Positions 37,460-46,069 of a stretch of DNA of 64,000 nucleotides are shown here, one piece after another. The DNA comes from Pseudarthrobacter siccitolerans (GTDB lineage: Bacteria; Actinomycetota; Actinomycetes; Actinomycetales; Micrococcaceae). The stretch is taken from positions 124,001-188,000 of the forward strand of contig NZ_CAQI01000059.1 of the NCBI RefSeq assembly GCF_001046895.1, in the 5' to 3' direction. A program made the position numbers and the translations under genes. Position 1 is the stretch's first letter. Each line of letters starts with the position of its first letter. The notes beneath the pieces were generated by a model. The model made no database searches and had not been told where the DNA came from. It was given only the letters and a program-made list of their open reading frames with translations.

Positions 37460-39448
37460 ATGGGGATATCTACAAAACTGTCTTTGGGCATCGCTGCCGT
37501 CATTCTTGGAACATCGCTGGTGGCGTGCGATGACGGCAGGAGCGGCGCCGAAGCCGCCGCCAAACAGCTCGCCACCGCCGTCTCCGGGCTGGACGTGGGA
37601 TCGGTCGCCTTCGACGGCAAGGATTCGGCAGCCGCGAATGATCAGCTGAAGAGCGTTTTCGCCGCCCTTGACTCCTCGAAGCCTGCTGTTGAGGCCGGCG
37701 AACTGACGCTTGATGGCGACAACGCCTCAGCACCGCTGAACTACACCTGGAACTTCGGCGGTGCCGAATGGAAGTACACCCTGTCCGCGAAATTCAAGAA
37801 GTCCGGGGACAAATGGCTCACCGTCTGGGACCCTGCGGCCCTGGCCCCGGGCCTGGCGGACAGCGAGATCCTGACCAAGGGGTCACAGTCACCCCAGCGT
37901 GCCGACATCCTGGGTGCCGGCGACGTGCCCCTGGTGACGTACCGTCCCGTAGTGAATGTCGGCATCGACAAGCCGCAGCTGGGCACTGCAGATCCTGCTG
38001 ATTCCGCCGGCAAGCTGGCCGCCCTCGTGGGTGTGGATCCCGCCGCGTACACCCAGCAGGTGCAGGCCTCCGGTGCCGAGGCTTTTGTGTCCGCGATAAC
38101 GCTGCGCGACGAAGGCCGAACCATCACCAATGAGCAGATTGCCGCCATTCCCGGAGCGCGCGCCATTCCCGCGAGCATGCCGCTGGCTCCCAGCCGCACC
38201 TTTGCCCGGGCCGTCCTCGGCACTGTCGGTGAGGCCACGGCGGAGCAGATCGAGGCATCAAAAGGCGAGCTGACCGCGGGCGACGTCACCGGCATTGGCG
38301 GGCTGCAGCAACAGTACGACGAACAGCTCAGGGGAACGGACGCCGTCGTGATCCGTGCCCAGCGGGCGGACCTGACACGGGAACAGATACAGTCCGCCGC
38401 CACGGACCCGCGCCGGGTGCTGTTTGAAGTGAAACCCACCCCGGGAACACCGCTGAAGACCACCCTGGATCCCACGCTGCAATCGCTGGCCGAGACCACC
38501 CTTGAAGGCGTGGAACCGGCTTCCGCCATAGTGGCGCTGCAGCCATCCACCGGCGCCGTCCTGGCGGCTGCGTCGGGGCCCGGCAGCAACGGCTACAACA
38601 CCGCCATGCTGGGCCAGTACGCACCGGGTTCCATCTTCAAAATGGTGGACTCGCTGGCGATGTTCCGGAACGGCCTGACCCCGGATTCAAAGGTTGAGTG
38701 CACACCCACCTTGAACGTGGAAGGGCGGACCTTCAAAAACGCCGAAGGGTATCCGGAGAGCTCCCTGGGTTCGGTGACGCTGCGCGATGCCTTCGCGCAC
38801 TCCTGCAACACGGCCTTCATTGCGGCACGGGAGAAGGTCTCCCAGGACCAGCTAGAAGCAGCAGCCCTGGCGATGGGTATTGCCGTTGAAGCGCCCACCC
38901 TCGGCGCCGATGCCTTCCTGGGGTCCGTCCCCGGCGAGGCCGCCGGCACCGAACACGCCGCCTCCATGATTGGCCAGGGCAAGGTGCTGCTCTCACCTTT
39001 GGCCGCTGCCATGATGGCCGGCTCAGTTGCCAAGGGTGCTCCGGTTGCCCCGCAACTCGTCCTGAATCCCGACGCAGGTGCTGCCGCCGAGGGAACCACC
39101 AGCGGGTCCTCTGTACCGCCGGCACAGCCGTCGGGGGCAGCCAGTGCTGAAGCGCCGTCCCAGGCTTCCGGGAATCCCATCACCGGTGAGGAAGCGGCGA
39201 AGCTGGCAGACATGATGCGCGCAGTGGTCACGTCCGGGCATGCGGGTTTCCTCTCCAGCGTTCCTGGCGCACCCGTGGGGGCCAAGACCGGCACGGCGGA
39301 GTTCGGCAACGAGAATCCGCCCAAGACCCATGCCTGGATTGTTGCCGTACACGGCGACCTTGCGGTGGCTGTGTTTGTGGAGGACGGCGGCCTCGGCGCA
39401 ACAACCTCCGGCCCGCTGCTGCAGAAGTTCCTTACCGCCGCCGGCTAG
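37460..39448 (+). CDS. Penicillin-binding protein (lipoprotein-anchored transpeptidase)
   Basis: Class B-type transpeptidase of 662 residues. A signal peptide with lipobox LVAC (Cys23) predicts a lipid anchor in place of the usual transmembrane helix. Domains in order are a MecA/NTF2-like domain (about 30-150), a dimerisation domain (about 155-330), and the transpeptidase domain, with catalytic SxxK in GSIFKMVDSL, SxN in HSCNTAF and KTG in GAKTGTAEFG. All catalytic motifs are intact. A PSGAASAEAPSQA linker interrupts the domain near its C-terminus. It probably cross-links peptidoglycan; the MecA-like domain suggests low beta-lactam affinity, which is inference. A strong hairpin follows the gene. 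Confidence 0.9.
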   Translation: MGISTKLSLGIAAVILGTSLVACDDGRSGAEAAAKQLATAVSGLDVGSVAFDGKDSAAANDQLKSVFAALDSSKPAVEAGELTLDGDNASAPLNYTWNFGGAEWKYTLSAKFKKSGDKWLTVWDPAALAPGLADSEILTKGSQSPQRADILGAGDVPLVTYRPVVNVGIDKPQLGTADPADSAGKLAALVGVDPAAYTQQVQASGAEAFVSAITLRDEGRTITNEQIAAIPGARAIPASMPLAPSRTFARAVLGTVGEATAEQIEASKGELTAGDVTGIGGLQQQYDEQLRGTDAVVIRAQRADLTREQIQSAATDPRRVLFEVKPTPGTPLKTTLDPTLQSLAETTLEGVEPASAIVALQPSTGAVLAAASGPGSNGYNTAMLGQYAPGSIFKMVDSLAMFRNGLTPDSKVECTPTLNVEGRTFKNAEGYPESSLGSVTLRDAFAHSCNTAFIAAREKVSQDQLEAAALAMGIAVEAPTLGADAFLGSVPGEAAGTEHAASMIGQGKVLLSPLAAAMMAGSVAKGAPVAPQLVLNPDAGAAAEGTTSGSSVPPAQPSGAASAEAPSQASGNPITGEEAAKLADMMRAVVTSGHAGFLSSVPGAPVGAKTGTAEFGNENPPKTHAWIVAVHGDLAVAVFVEDGGLGATTSGPLLQKFLTAAG

Positions 39449-39511
39449 GAGTTTTTGTCCAGGTATGCAGGCTTAAAGGCCGGTTAAGTCGGCATAGCTG
39501 GACAAAAACTC
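39449..39511 (+). terminator. Long hairpin after the PBP gene
   Basis: A perfect 14-bp inverted repeat (39449-39462 with 39498-39511) begins directly after the PBP stop. The arms contain TTTTTG/CAAAAA. It is a likely terminator, possibly bidirectional, before the ABC-F gene. Confidence 0.65.
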
Positions 39512-39532
39512 AGGTGGTGCGCTCGTGGGAAG

Positions 39533-41224
39533 ATGGAACGTGTGGCCCATATTGACGTTTCCGGCATTGATTACTTCCTCTCCGACGGCACGCAGCTGCT
39601 CAACGGGGTGACCTTCAAGGTCCCGGACGGCACCAAAACGGCTCTGATCGGCCCCAACGGTACCGGCAAGACCACGCTGTTCCGGATCATTGCCGGAGAT
39701 CTGGTACCGGACGAAGGCGTCATCGGCCGGTCCGGGAACATGGGCATCATGCGCCAGTTCGTGGGCCAGGTCCGCGATGATTCGACAGTCCGTGACCTGC
39801 TGGTCTCCGCCGCACCGCCTGCCCTTGCCGCTGCTGCACGCGAGGTTGACGACGCGGAGCTGGCAATGGTGGAGCACGACGACGAGCCCAGCCAGATGCG
39901 CTACGCCCAGGCCATCGTGGACTGGGGGGACGCCGGCGGCTATGACGTCGAAACCGTCTGGGACGAGGTATGCATGGCCGCGCTGGGACTGCCCTTTGAC
40001 CGCGCGCAGCACCGCCCGGCCTCGAGCCTCTCAGGCGGTGAGCAGAAGCGGCTGGTCCTTGAGGCGCTCTTTGCAGGGCCTGACGACCTGCTGTTGCTCG
40101 ACGAGCCGGACAACTACCTGGACGTGCCCGGCAAGCGCTGGCTTGAGGAAAAGCTCAACGAGTCGAAGAAGACGGTTTTCTTCATCAGCCACGACCGTGA
40201 GCTCCTGAACAACGCCGCGGGACGCATCGTCACCCTCGAGCCGGGGATCAACGGGGCCGGAGCCTGGATCCATGGCGGGGGCTTTGGCTCCTACGTGGAG
40301 GCACGGGCCGACCGGAATGCCCGCTTTGAGGAACTGCGCAAGCGGTGGGACGAGGAGCACGTCAAGCTCAAGGAACTCGTCAACATGTACAAAAACAAGG
40401 CGGCGTTCCGCTCGGACATGGCCAACCGGTACCACGCGGCCCAGACCCGGCTGGCAAAATTCCTGGAGATCGGGCCGCCCGAGGCGCTGCCCATTGAGCA
40501 GAACGTGCAGATGCGGCTCAAGGGAGGACGCACCGCCAAGCGCGCCATCGTTGCCGAAAAGCTGGAACTGACCGGCCTGATGAAGCCGTTCTCCACCGAG
40601 GTATGGTTCGGGGATCGCGTAGGCGTCCTCGGGTCCAACGGCTCGGGAAAATCCCACTTCCTCCGGCTGCTGGCCACCGGCGGCACAGACCCGGAGCGGG
40701 AGCACCTGCCCGTGTCCGACGTCGAGATCGCCGAAGTGCCGCACGAGGGCACCGTGAAACTCGGCGCGCGCATCCGCCCGGGCTTCTTCGCCCAGACCCA
40801 CGTCCGCCCGGACCTGCTGGGCAAAACGCTGCTGGAAATCCTGCACCGCGGCGATGAGCACCGGTCCGGGCTGGGGCGTGAGGCGGCAGCGGGCGCACTG
40901 GACGGGTACGGGCTGGCCGGGCAATCGGAGCAGAAGTACGAATCCCTCTCCGGCGGGCAGCAGGCGCGGTTCCAGATCCTGCTGCTGCAGCTCTCCGGTG
41001 CCACGCTGCTGCTCCTCGACGAGCCCACAGACAACCTGGACCTGCACTCGGCCGAGGCCCTTGAACGGGCCATCGACCACTTCGAGGGCACCGTCCTGGC
41101 GGTGACGCACGACCGCTGGTTTGCCCGGACCTTCGACCGCTTCCTGGTGTTTGGATCCGACGGGAAAGTCTACGAATCGGACGAGCCTGTGTGGGACGAG
41201 AAGCGGGTGGAACGCGCCCGCTAA
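39533..41224 (+). CDS. ABC-F family ATP-binding protein
   Basis: Cytoplasmic protein of 563 residues with two ABC domains and no membrane segment. First domain: Walker A GPNGTGKTT, signature LSGGEQKRL, Walker B LLLDEPDNYLD (the usual T-N-H-L is D-N-Y-L). Second domain: GSNGSGKSH, LSGGQQARFQ and LLLDEPTDNLD. The linker between them (about 240-330) is rich in charged helices and is the ribosome-contacting region in studied ABC-F proteins. It is probably involved in translation, either as a housekeeping factor or in ribosome protection against antibiotics; which one cannot be told. Confidence 0.88.
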   Translation: MERVAHIDVSGIDYFLSDGTQLLNGVTFKVPDGTKTALIGPNGTGKTTLFRIIAGDLVPDEGVIGRSGNMGIMRQFVGQVRDDSTVRDLLVSAAPPALAAAAREVDDAELAMVEHDDEPSQMRYAQAIVDWGDAGGYDVETVWDEVCMAALGLPFDRAQHRPASSLSGGEQKRLVLEALFAGPDDLLLLDEPDNYLDVPGKRWLEEKLNESKKTVFFISHDRELLNNAAGRIVTLEPGINGAGAWIHGGGFGSYVEARADRNARFEELRKRWDEEHVKLKELVNMYKNKAAFRSDMANRYHAAQTRLAKFLEIGPPEALPIEQNVQMRLKGGRTAKRAIVAEKLELTGLMKPFSTEVWFGDRVGVLGSNGSGKSHFLRLLATGGTDPEREHLPVSDVEIAEVPHEGTVKLGARIRPGFFAQTHVRPDLLGKTLLEILHRGDEHRSGLGREAAAGALDGYGLAGQSEQKYESLSGGQQARFQILLLQLSGATLLLLDEPTDNLDLHSAEALERAIDHFEGTVLAVTHDRWFARTFDRFLVFGSDGKVYESDEPVWDEKRVERAR

Positions 41225-41232
41225 CCCTTCAA

Positions 41233-41384
41233 CGCTCTCTCACTTAATGTGGGGTTTTCGCTGACGCTCCTGCACCGATGCGGGAGCGCTGGTGCTTAAA
41301 GTGCGTTGAGTGAGAGAGCGTTGACCGTTTGGCCGCGTTAAGTGAGAGAGCGCTGGCCGTTTGGCCGCGTTAAGTGAGAGAGCG
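41233..41384. repeat. Intergenic inverted/tandem repeat element
   Basis: A 32-bp unit is repeated at 41310-41341 and 41342-41373, with a partial third copy (GTGAGAGAGCG) at 41374-41384. The unit ends CGCGTTAA. At the left end CGCTCTCTCACTTAA (41233-41247) is the inverted complement of TTAAGTGAGAGAGCG, so the whole element can form a long hairpin around an inner stem near 41270-41290. This looks like a mobile-style intergenic repeat (REP/BIME-like); presence elsewhere in the genome is expected but not seen here. Confidence 0.75.
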
Positions 41385-41402
41385 TCTGACGAGTTTATGA
41401 GC

Positions 41403-41427
41403 AAATGATCAGCGGTTGCTATCATTT
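41403..41427. promoter_or_regulatory. Candidate operator of the DeoR regulator
   Basis: A perfect 7-bp inverted repeat, AAATGAT (41403-41409) and ATCATTT (41421-41427), with 11 bp between arms, lies 5 bp before the regulator's ATG. Position and symmetry suggest autoregulation. Confidence 0.5.
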
Positions 41428-41431
41428 GATC

Positions 41432-42205
41432 ATGAAGACGGACGATCGGCACCGCACCATCGCCGAACTGCTCCGCCAGCGCCAGGAAGTTTCCGTGGAG
41501 GAACTGATCGCTGCCTGCGACGCTTCCGGAGCCACCATCCGGCGGGACCTTGAGGCCCTTGCCGCCAACGGTGTTCTTCGCAGGGTCCACGGCGGCGCAC
41601 GGAGCCTCATAGGGCATGGCGGGAATCCCGGCTACGGGCAGCGCGAGCTCGAGGACCAGGACATCAAGAAGCGCATCGCCGCCGCCGTAGCCGGCCTCCT
41701 CCGTGATCGGGAGCATGTGTGGCTGGACAGCGGCAGCACGGCCACCGAGGTGGCCCGGGCACTGGCCGGGAGGGACTTGACCCTGATGCCGATGTCGCTG
41801 CGGTCGCTCAACGTGCTTGCGGCTGAGGAAGCTGCGGCCGGAACCCGTCCCGCCCTGCTGTTGCCCGGCGGAAGCCTCGTTCCCGGCGAACTGTGTTTCC
41901 GCGGCCCGCTTGCCGAATCCAACGTCCGCTCGCTGCGTTTCGACACGGCAGTGGTCACTCCCTGCGCCGTGGACCTCAAGGACGGACTCCTCGCCCATGA
42001 CCTCGAGGACGCCGCGGTGAAGCGGGCCGGGCTCCAAGCAGCTTCCCGTGTGGTGGTGGCAGCAGCCGCCGCGAAATGGGAGGCACATGCAAGGGCCCTT
42101 GTGGCGGGCCTCGACCGTGTGGACATCATGGTCACGGACAGGCAGTTCAGCCAGGACGAACGACGACGACTCGATGACAACTCTGTGGAAGTAGTGAACG
42201 TATGA
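41432..42205 (+). CDS. DeoR/GlpR family transcriptional regulator
   Basis: A 257-residue sugar-responsive regulator. The N-terminal winged helix (about 1-60) carries ELLRQRQEVSVEELIAACDA and the DeoR signature ATIRRDLEALAANGVLRRVH. The C-terminal sensor domain follows, with DSGSTATEVARALAGRDLTL. It probably binds a phosphosugar. I choose the ATG at 41432 because homology starts there. It overlaps the MFS gene by 4 bp (ATGA), which suggests that it controls it. No ribosome-binding site is conspicuous. Confidence 0.88.
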   Translation: MKTDDRHRTIAELLRQRQEVSVEELIAACDASGATIRRDLEALAANGVLRRVHGGARSLIGHGGNPGYGQRELEDQDIKKRIAAAVAGLLRDREHVWLDSGSTATEVARALAGRDLTLMPMSLRSLNVLAAEEAAAGTRPALLLPGGSLVPGELCFRGPLAESNVRSLRFDTAVVTPCAVDLKDGLLAHDLEDAAVKRAGLQAASRVVVAAAAAKWEAHARALVAGLDRVDIMVTDRQFSQDERRRLDDNSVEVVNV

Positions 42206-43398
42206 CCATCAACACCGGCACGGCACAACAACAGGCTGGACTGAAGGCGGCCGCGGCTGCCACCTTTGTTGTCTTCGGCATCAATGGACTGGTTTTTGCC
42301 AGCTGGGCGGCGAGGATCCCCGCCGTCACCCAAACGTTGGACATCACCTCCGGCCAGATGGGCACCCTGCTGCTGTGCACCGCCGTCGGCTCACTGCTCG
42401 CACTGCCCACCGCCGGCTGGGTGGTGGGCAGGCTCGGAACAGCAAACACAGTGCGCCTGGGTGGGCTGCTGGCCTCGGCCGCCGGCGTGGGCATCGCTTT
42501 GTCCCTGTCCATCGCCTCCATCCCCGGCACAGCCGTTTCCCTGTTCTTCTTCGGCATCGCCATCGGCCTGTGGGATGTATCGCAGAACATCGAGGGCGCG
42601 GACGTGGAACATAAGCTTCGGCGCACCATCATGCCCCAGTTCCACGCCGCCTTCAGCGGCGGTGCCTTTATTGGCGCCCTCATTGGCGCGGGCCTGTCAA
42701 ACCTCGGGATAGACCTGCCGCTGCACCTGCTGGTCATTGCTGGCATTGTTCTGCTGGTAACCATGACAGCACCCCGCTACTTCCTTCCGCACGTTCCCGT
42801 CGCGGCCCCCGCGGAAGGGGCCCAGGCCGTCAAAGGCCCGTCCGCCTGGCGTGACAGCAGGACGGTGCTCATCGGCGTCGTCGTGCTGGGAGCTACGCTG
42901 ACAGAAGGCGCGGGCAACGACTGGATTGCCAAGGCATCCGTGGACGGCCTGGGAACCTCCGAATCCACCGGAGCACTGATGTTTGCCCTCTTTGTCCTAG
43001 CCATGACGGCGATGCGCTTCCTGGGCGGCCGCGTCATCGACAAGTACGGCCGGGTGGCAGTCCTCCGGGCCAGTATGGCGGCAGCAGCCGCAGGTTTGTG
43101 CCTCTTTGTGCTCGCCGGAAATCCGTGGCTGGCGGCCGTGGGCGCCGCGCTCTGGGGTATCGGGGCCGCCCTGGCCTTTCCGATGGGCATGTCCGCTGCT
43201 GCCGACGATCCACAGCATGCAGCGGCAAGGGTTTCAGTGGTGTCCACCCTTGGATACATCTCGTTCTTGGCAGGCCCTCCCCTGCTGGGCTACCTGGGTG
43301 ACATCACCGGAATCCACAACGCACTGCTGGCAATCCTTGCGCCCATCCTCCTGGCGCTCCTGCTGGCCGGCGCTGCCAAGCCGTTGAAGACCAAGTAG
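42202..43398 (+). CDS. MFS transporter
   Basis: A 398-residue membrane protein with about twelve helices, of the major facilitator superfamily. Loop motif A is represented by GRLGTANTVRLGGLLAS after helix 2. In the second half, LGGRVIDKYGRVAVLRASM gives the equivalent loop. The start overlaps the DeoR gene, so the pair is probably one unit. The link to a DeoR-type regulator points to a sugar or related metabolite, but no substrate can be named. Confidence 0.85.
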   Translation: MTINTGTAQQQAGLKAAAAATFVVFGINGLVFASWAARIPAVTQTLDITSGQMGTLLLCTAVGSLLALPTAGWVVGRLGTANTVRLGGLLASAAGVGIALSLSIASIPGTAVSLFFFGIAIGLWDVSQNIEGADVEHKLRRTIMPQFHAAFSGGAFIGALIGAGLSNLGIDLPLHLLVIAGIVLLVTMTAPRYFLPHVPVAAPAEGAQAVKGPSAWRDSRTVLIGVVVLGATLTEGAGNDWIAKASVDGLGTSESTGALMFALFVLAMTAMRFLGGRVIDKYGRVAVLRASMAAAAAGLCLFVLAGNPWLAAVGAALWGIGAALAFPMGMSAAADDPQHAAARVSVVSTLGYISFLAGPPLLGYLGDITGIHNALLAILAPILLALLLAGAAKPLKTK

Positions 43399-43455
43399 GC
43401 CGCAACACCTCGAGCAGCCGCTTCCGCTTCTTGCCGCCGACGGTAGGGTGAGGGC

Positions 43456-44952
43456 ATGCAGAGCAAATGGCATGCAAGCCACCGCTGGATCAGCCGCACT
43501 GACAGATACCTTGTGCGGCATGTGTCCCGTTTGCCTGGCGGCAACCATGACGACTTCTTCCGCAGGCTTTCGGCCTCCGCCAACCACGGAAAACTCTGGA
43601 TTGCCGTGGCGGCCGCCATCGCCACCATCCCCGGCAGGCCCCGCCGGGCTGCCCTTCACGGACTCATCGCCCAGGCAGTGGCTTCCGCTGTCACCAACGG
43701 AGTCTTCAAGACGTTGTTGCCCCGCACCCGCCCGCTTCCGGAACACCTTCCGGTGTTCCGGTTCGTTCATCCGCAGCCGAAGAGCTCTTCCATGCCGTCG
43801 GGCCATTCAGCGTCGGCTGTGGCTTTCGCCGTGGGAGTCGGGCTGGTCAAGCCGTCGCTTGGAGCCGTGCTGGCGCCGGCGGCGCTGGGAGTGGCTTACT
43901 CCCGGGTCCATACCGGGGCGCACTGGCCCTCGGATGTGCTTTTCGGTTCGGCGATCGGGGCCGGTGCGGCCCTGATCACCCGCCGGTGGTGGCCTGTGCG
44001 GCCGCCCTTTCCCTCAACCACCAGGACCTGGACTTCTGCACCGGAACTGCCTCAGGGGGACGCGTTGAGCATCGTGGTGAACACCCTCGGCGGGTCATTC
44101 AAGGAAGAGACAGCCGAGGCCCTCCTGCAAGTATTCCCACAGGCGTACATAAGGACGGTGGAGCCCGATGAGGACCTCCTCGCCGCGATAAGCCAAACCG
44201 CAGCCAAGCCGGGAACCCGGGCCCTGGGTGTGTGGGGCGGCGACGGAACCGTGGGAGCAGCGGCCGCTGCTGCCGTCGAGCGTTCCCTTCCCCTGCTGGT
44301 GCTGCCCGGCGGGACACTCAACCACTTCGCCCGGGATGCCGGAACCGGAAGCCTCAAAGAGGCCCTTGCCGCAGCGTCGAAAGGCGAAGCGGCCCTGGCC
44401 GACGTCGGCATCGTCACGGTGGAGCGGGGCCTCGCAGGCAAGCCGGAAACAGTGGACGTGACCATGCTCAACACCTCCAGCATCGGGCTTTACCCCAACC
44501 TGGTCCGGCGCCGCGAACAACTGCAACCGGCGCTGGGAAAGCCTCTCGCCGGAGTAGTTGCCATGTTCCGTACTTTCGCTGCAGGCACACCCACCACGCT
44601 GATGGTGGACGGGCGGAGCCACAAGGTGTGGATCGCCTACGTGGGACGCGGCCGGTACTACCCCCGGGACCACGCGCCGCTGTTCCGGCCGGTCATGGAT
44701 GACGGCGTCCTGGATGTCCGGATGATCACCGCAGATGAGCCCTTCGCGCGGCTCCGCCTGCTCTGGTCCGTCCTGACCGGCACCGTTGCCACCTCAGGAA
44801 TCACGCACCTGACGGAGGCGAGGCACGTGCGGATCGAAGCAGGCGGGTCACCCATGGCACTGGCTGTGGATGGTGAGGCGGTGGCCGGCGTGCGCAGTGT
44901 GGAGTACAGCGTGCTGCCCCAGGCATTGACCTACTACTCCCCGCACCCGTGA
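43456..44952 (+). CDS. PAP2 phosphatase-diacylglycerol kinase fusion
   Basis: A 498-residue two-enzyme protein. The N-terminal half is a PAP2 phosphatase with KTLLPRTRPLPE (motif 1), SMPSGHSASA (motif 2) and YSRVHTGAHWPSD (motif 3). The C-terminal half (from about residue 198) is a diacylglycerol/lipid kinase catalytic domain with GVWGGDGTVGAAA and LPGGTLNHFARDAG. PAP2 dephosphorylates a lipid phosphate while the kinase adds phosphate to a lipid such as diacylglycerol or undecaprenol, so a lipid cycle is conceivable. Both active sites look complete. Confidence 0.88.
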   Translation: MQSKWHASHRWISRTDRYLVRHVSRLPGGNHDDFFRRLSASANHGKLWIAVAAAIATIPGRPRRAALHGLIAQAVASAVTNGVFKTLLPRTRPLPEHLPVFRFVHPQPKSSSMPSGHSASAVAFAVGVGLVKPSLGAVLAPAALGVAYSRVHTGAHWPSDVLFGSAIGAGAALITRRWWPVRPPFPSTTRTWTSAPELPQGDALSIVVNTLGGSFKEETAEALLQVFPQAYIRTVEPDEDLLAAISQTAAKPGTRALGVWGGDGTVGAAAAAAVERSLPLLVLPGGTLNHFARDAGTGSLKEALAAASKGEAALADVGIVTVERGLAGKPETVDVTMLNTSSIGLYPNLVRRREQLQPALGKPLAGVVAMFRTFAAGTPTTLMVDGRSHKVWIAYVGRGRYYPRDHAPLFRPVMDDGVLDVRMITADEPFARLRLLWSVLTGTVATSGITHLTEARHVRIEAGGSPMALAVDGEAVAGVRSVEYSVLPQALTYYSPHP

Positions 44953-45116
44953 CCCGGCCGCCCGTGGCGGCGATCATCCATGGGGACTACCCCGGTTAAC
45001 CCCTGAATCATCCCTGAGACCGGCGAATTCGGGCAGGCGGGTCGGTAGCGTGGGGGATACACCACCGTCCACGCACTGTCTCCCGCAGCGAATGCTGCCG
45101 TCCGAAGGAACCATCC

Positions 45117-46064
45117 ATGATTGAGGCAAAAGGCCTGACCAAGGTTTATGGCGGGAAAACCGCCGTGGCCGGAGTCAGCTTCACCGTGAAACCAGGGCTC
45201 GTTACGGGCTTCCTGGGACCGAACGGTGCCGGCAAATCCACTACCATGCGCATGATTACGGGCCTGGACCGGCCGACGTCGGGCTCGGTCACTGTCAACG
45301 GACTGCCCTACGCACACCACAGGGCGCCGCTGCATGAGGTGGGTGCCCTCCTCGACGCCAAGGCCGTGCATACGAGCCGCAGCGCCTACAACCACCTTCT
45401 CGCCATGGCCGCCACGCACGGCATTCCGAAGACCCGGGTCCGGGAAGTCATTGAGATGACCGGCCTTGAAGCAGTGGCGCGCAAGAAGGCCGGCGGGTTC
45501 TCACTGGGCATGGGCCAGCGGCTGGGCATCGCCGCGGCGCTGCTGGGTGACCCCCAGACACTTATCCTGGACGAACCGGTCAACGGGCTGGACCCGGAAG
45601 GTGTGCTGTGGGTCCGGAACCTGGTCCGGTACCTCGCCAACCAGGGCAAGACCATCTTCCTGTCCTCGCACCTGATGAGCGAGATGGCCCAGACCGCGGA
45701 TCACCTGATCGTCATTGGCCGCGGCCGGATCATTGCCGACGCTCCGGTGAAGGAGATCATTGCCGGAACCAGGCAAGTCAAGACGCTGGTCCGCACCGGG
45801 TCCGCCCTGGAACTCTCCGCCCTCCTGGCCGGCGAAGGCGTCACCGTGGACCAGAGTGAGCCCGAAACCCTGGAAGTAACGGGCCTGGACTCGCGCCAGA
45901 TCGCCCAGATCGCCCTGGACAACCGGGTGCTGCTCTACGAGCTGACGCCGCAGCTGTCATCGCTGGAAGACGCGTACTTCGACCTCACCAAGGACGAAGT
46001 GGAATACCACTCGCACCTGACCGGAGGGCCGGCCGTGTCCGCCCCGGCAGCGGCAGGAAAGTAA
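45117..46064 (+). CDS. ABC transporter ATP-binding protein
   Basis: A 315-residue ATPase of an exporter-type ABC system. Walker A is LGPNGAGKSTTMRM, the signature is FSLGMGQRLGIA (SLGMG in place of LSGGQ, common in this subfamily), Walker B is LILDEPVNGLDPEG, and the H-loop is FLSSHLMSEM. The C-terminal extension resembles the regulatory part of multidrug or lantibiotic exporter ATPases. An AAGGA ribosome-binding site precedes the ATG. The permease follows 5 bp later. Confidence 0.92.
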   Translation: MIEAKGLTKVYGGKTAVAGVSFTVKPGLVTGFLGPNGAGKSTTMRMITGLDRPTSGSVTVNGLPYAHHRAPLHEVGALLDAKAVHTSRSAYNHLLAMAATHGIPKTRVREVIEMTGLEAVARKKAGGFSLGMGQRLGIAAALLGDPQTLILDEPVNGLDPEGVLWVRNLVRYLANQGKTIFLSSHLMSEMAQTADHLIVIGRGRIIADAPVKEIIAGTRQVKTLVRTGSALELSALLAGEGVTVDQSEPETLEVTGLDSRQIAQIALDNRVLLYELTPQLSSLEDAYFDLTKDEVEYHSHLTGGPAVSAPAAAGK

Positions 46065-46069
46065 GGACG

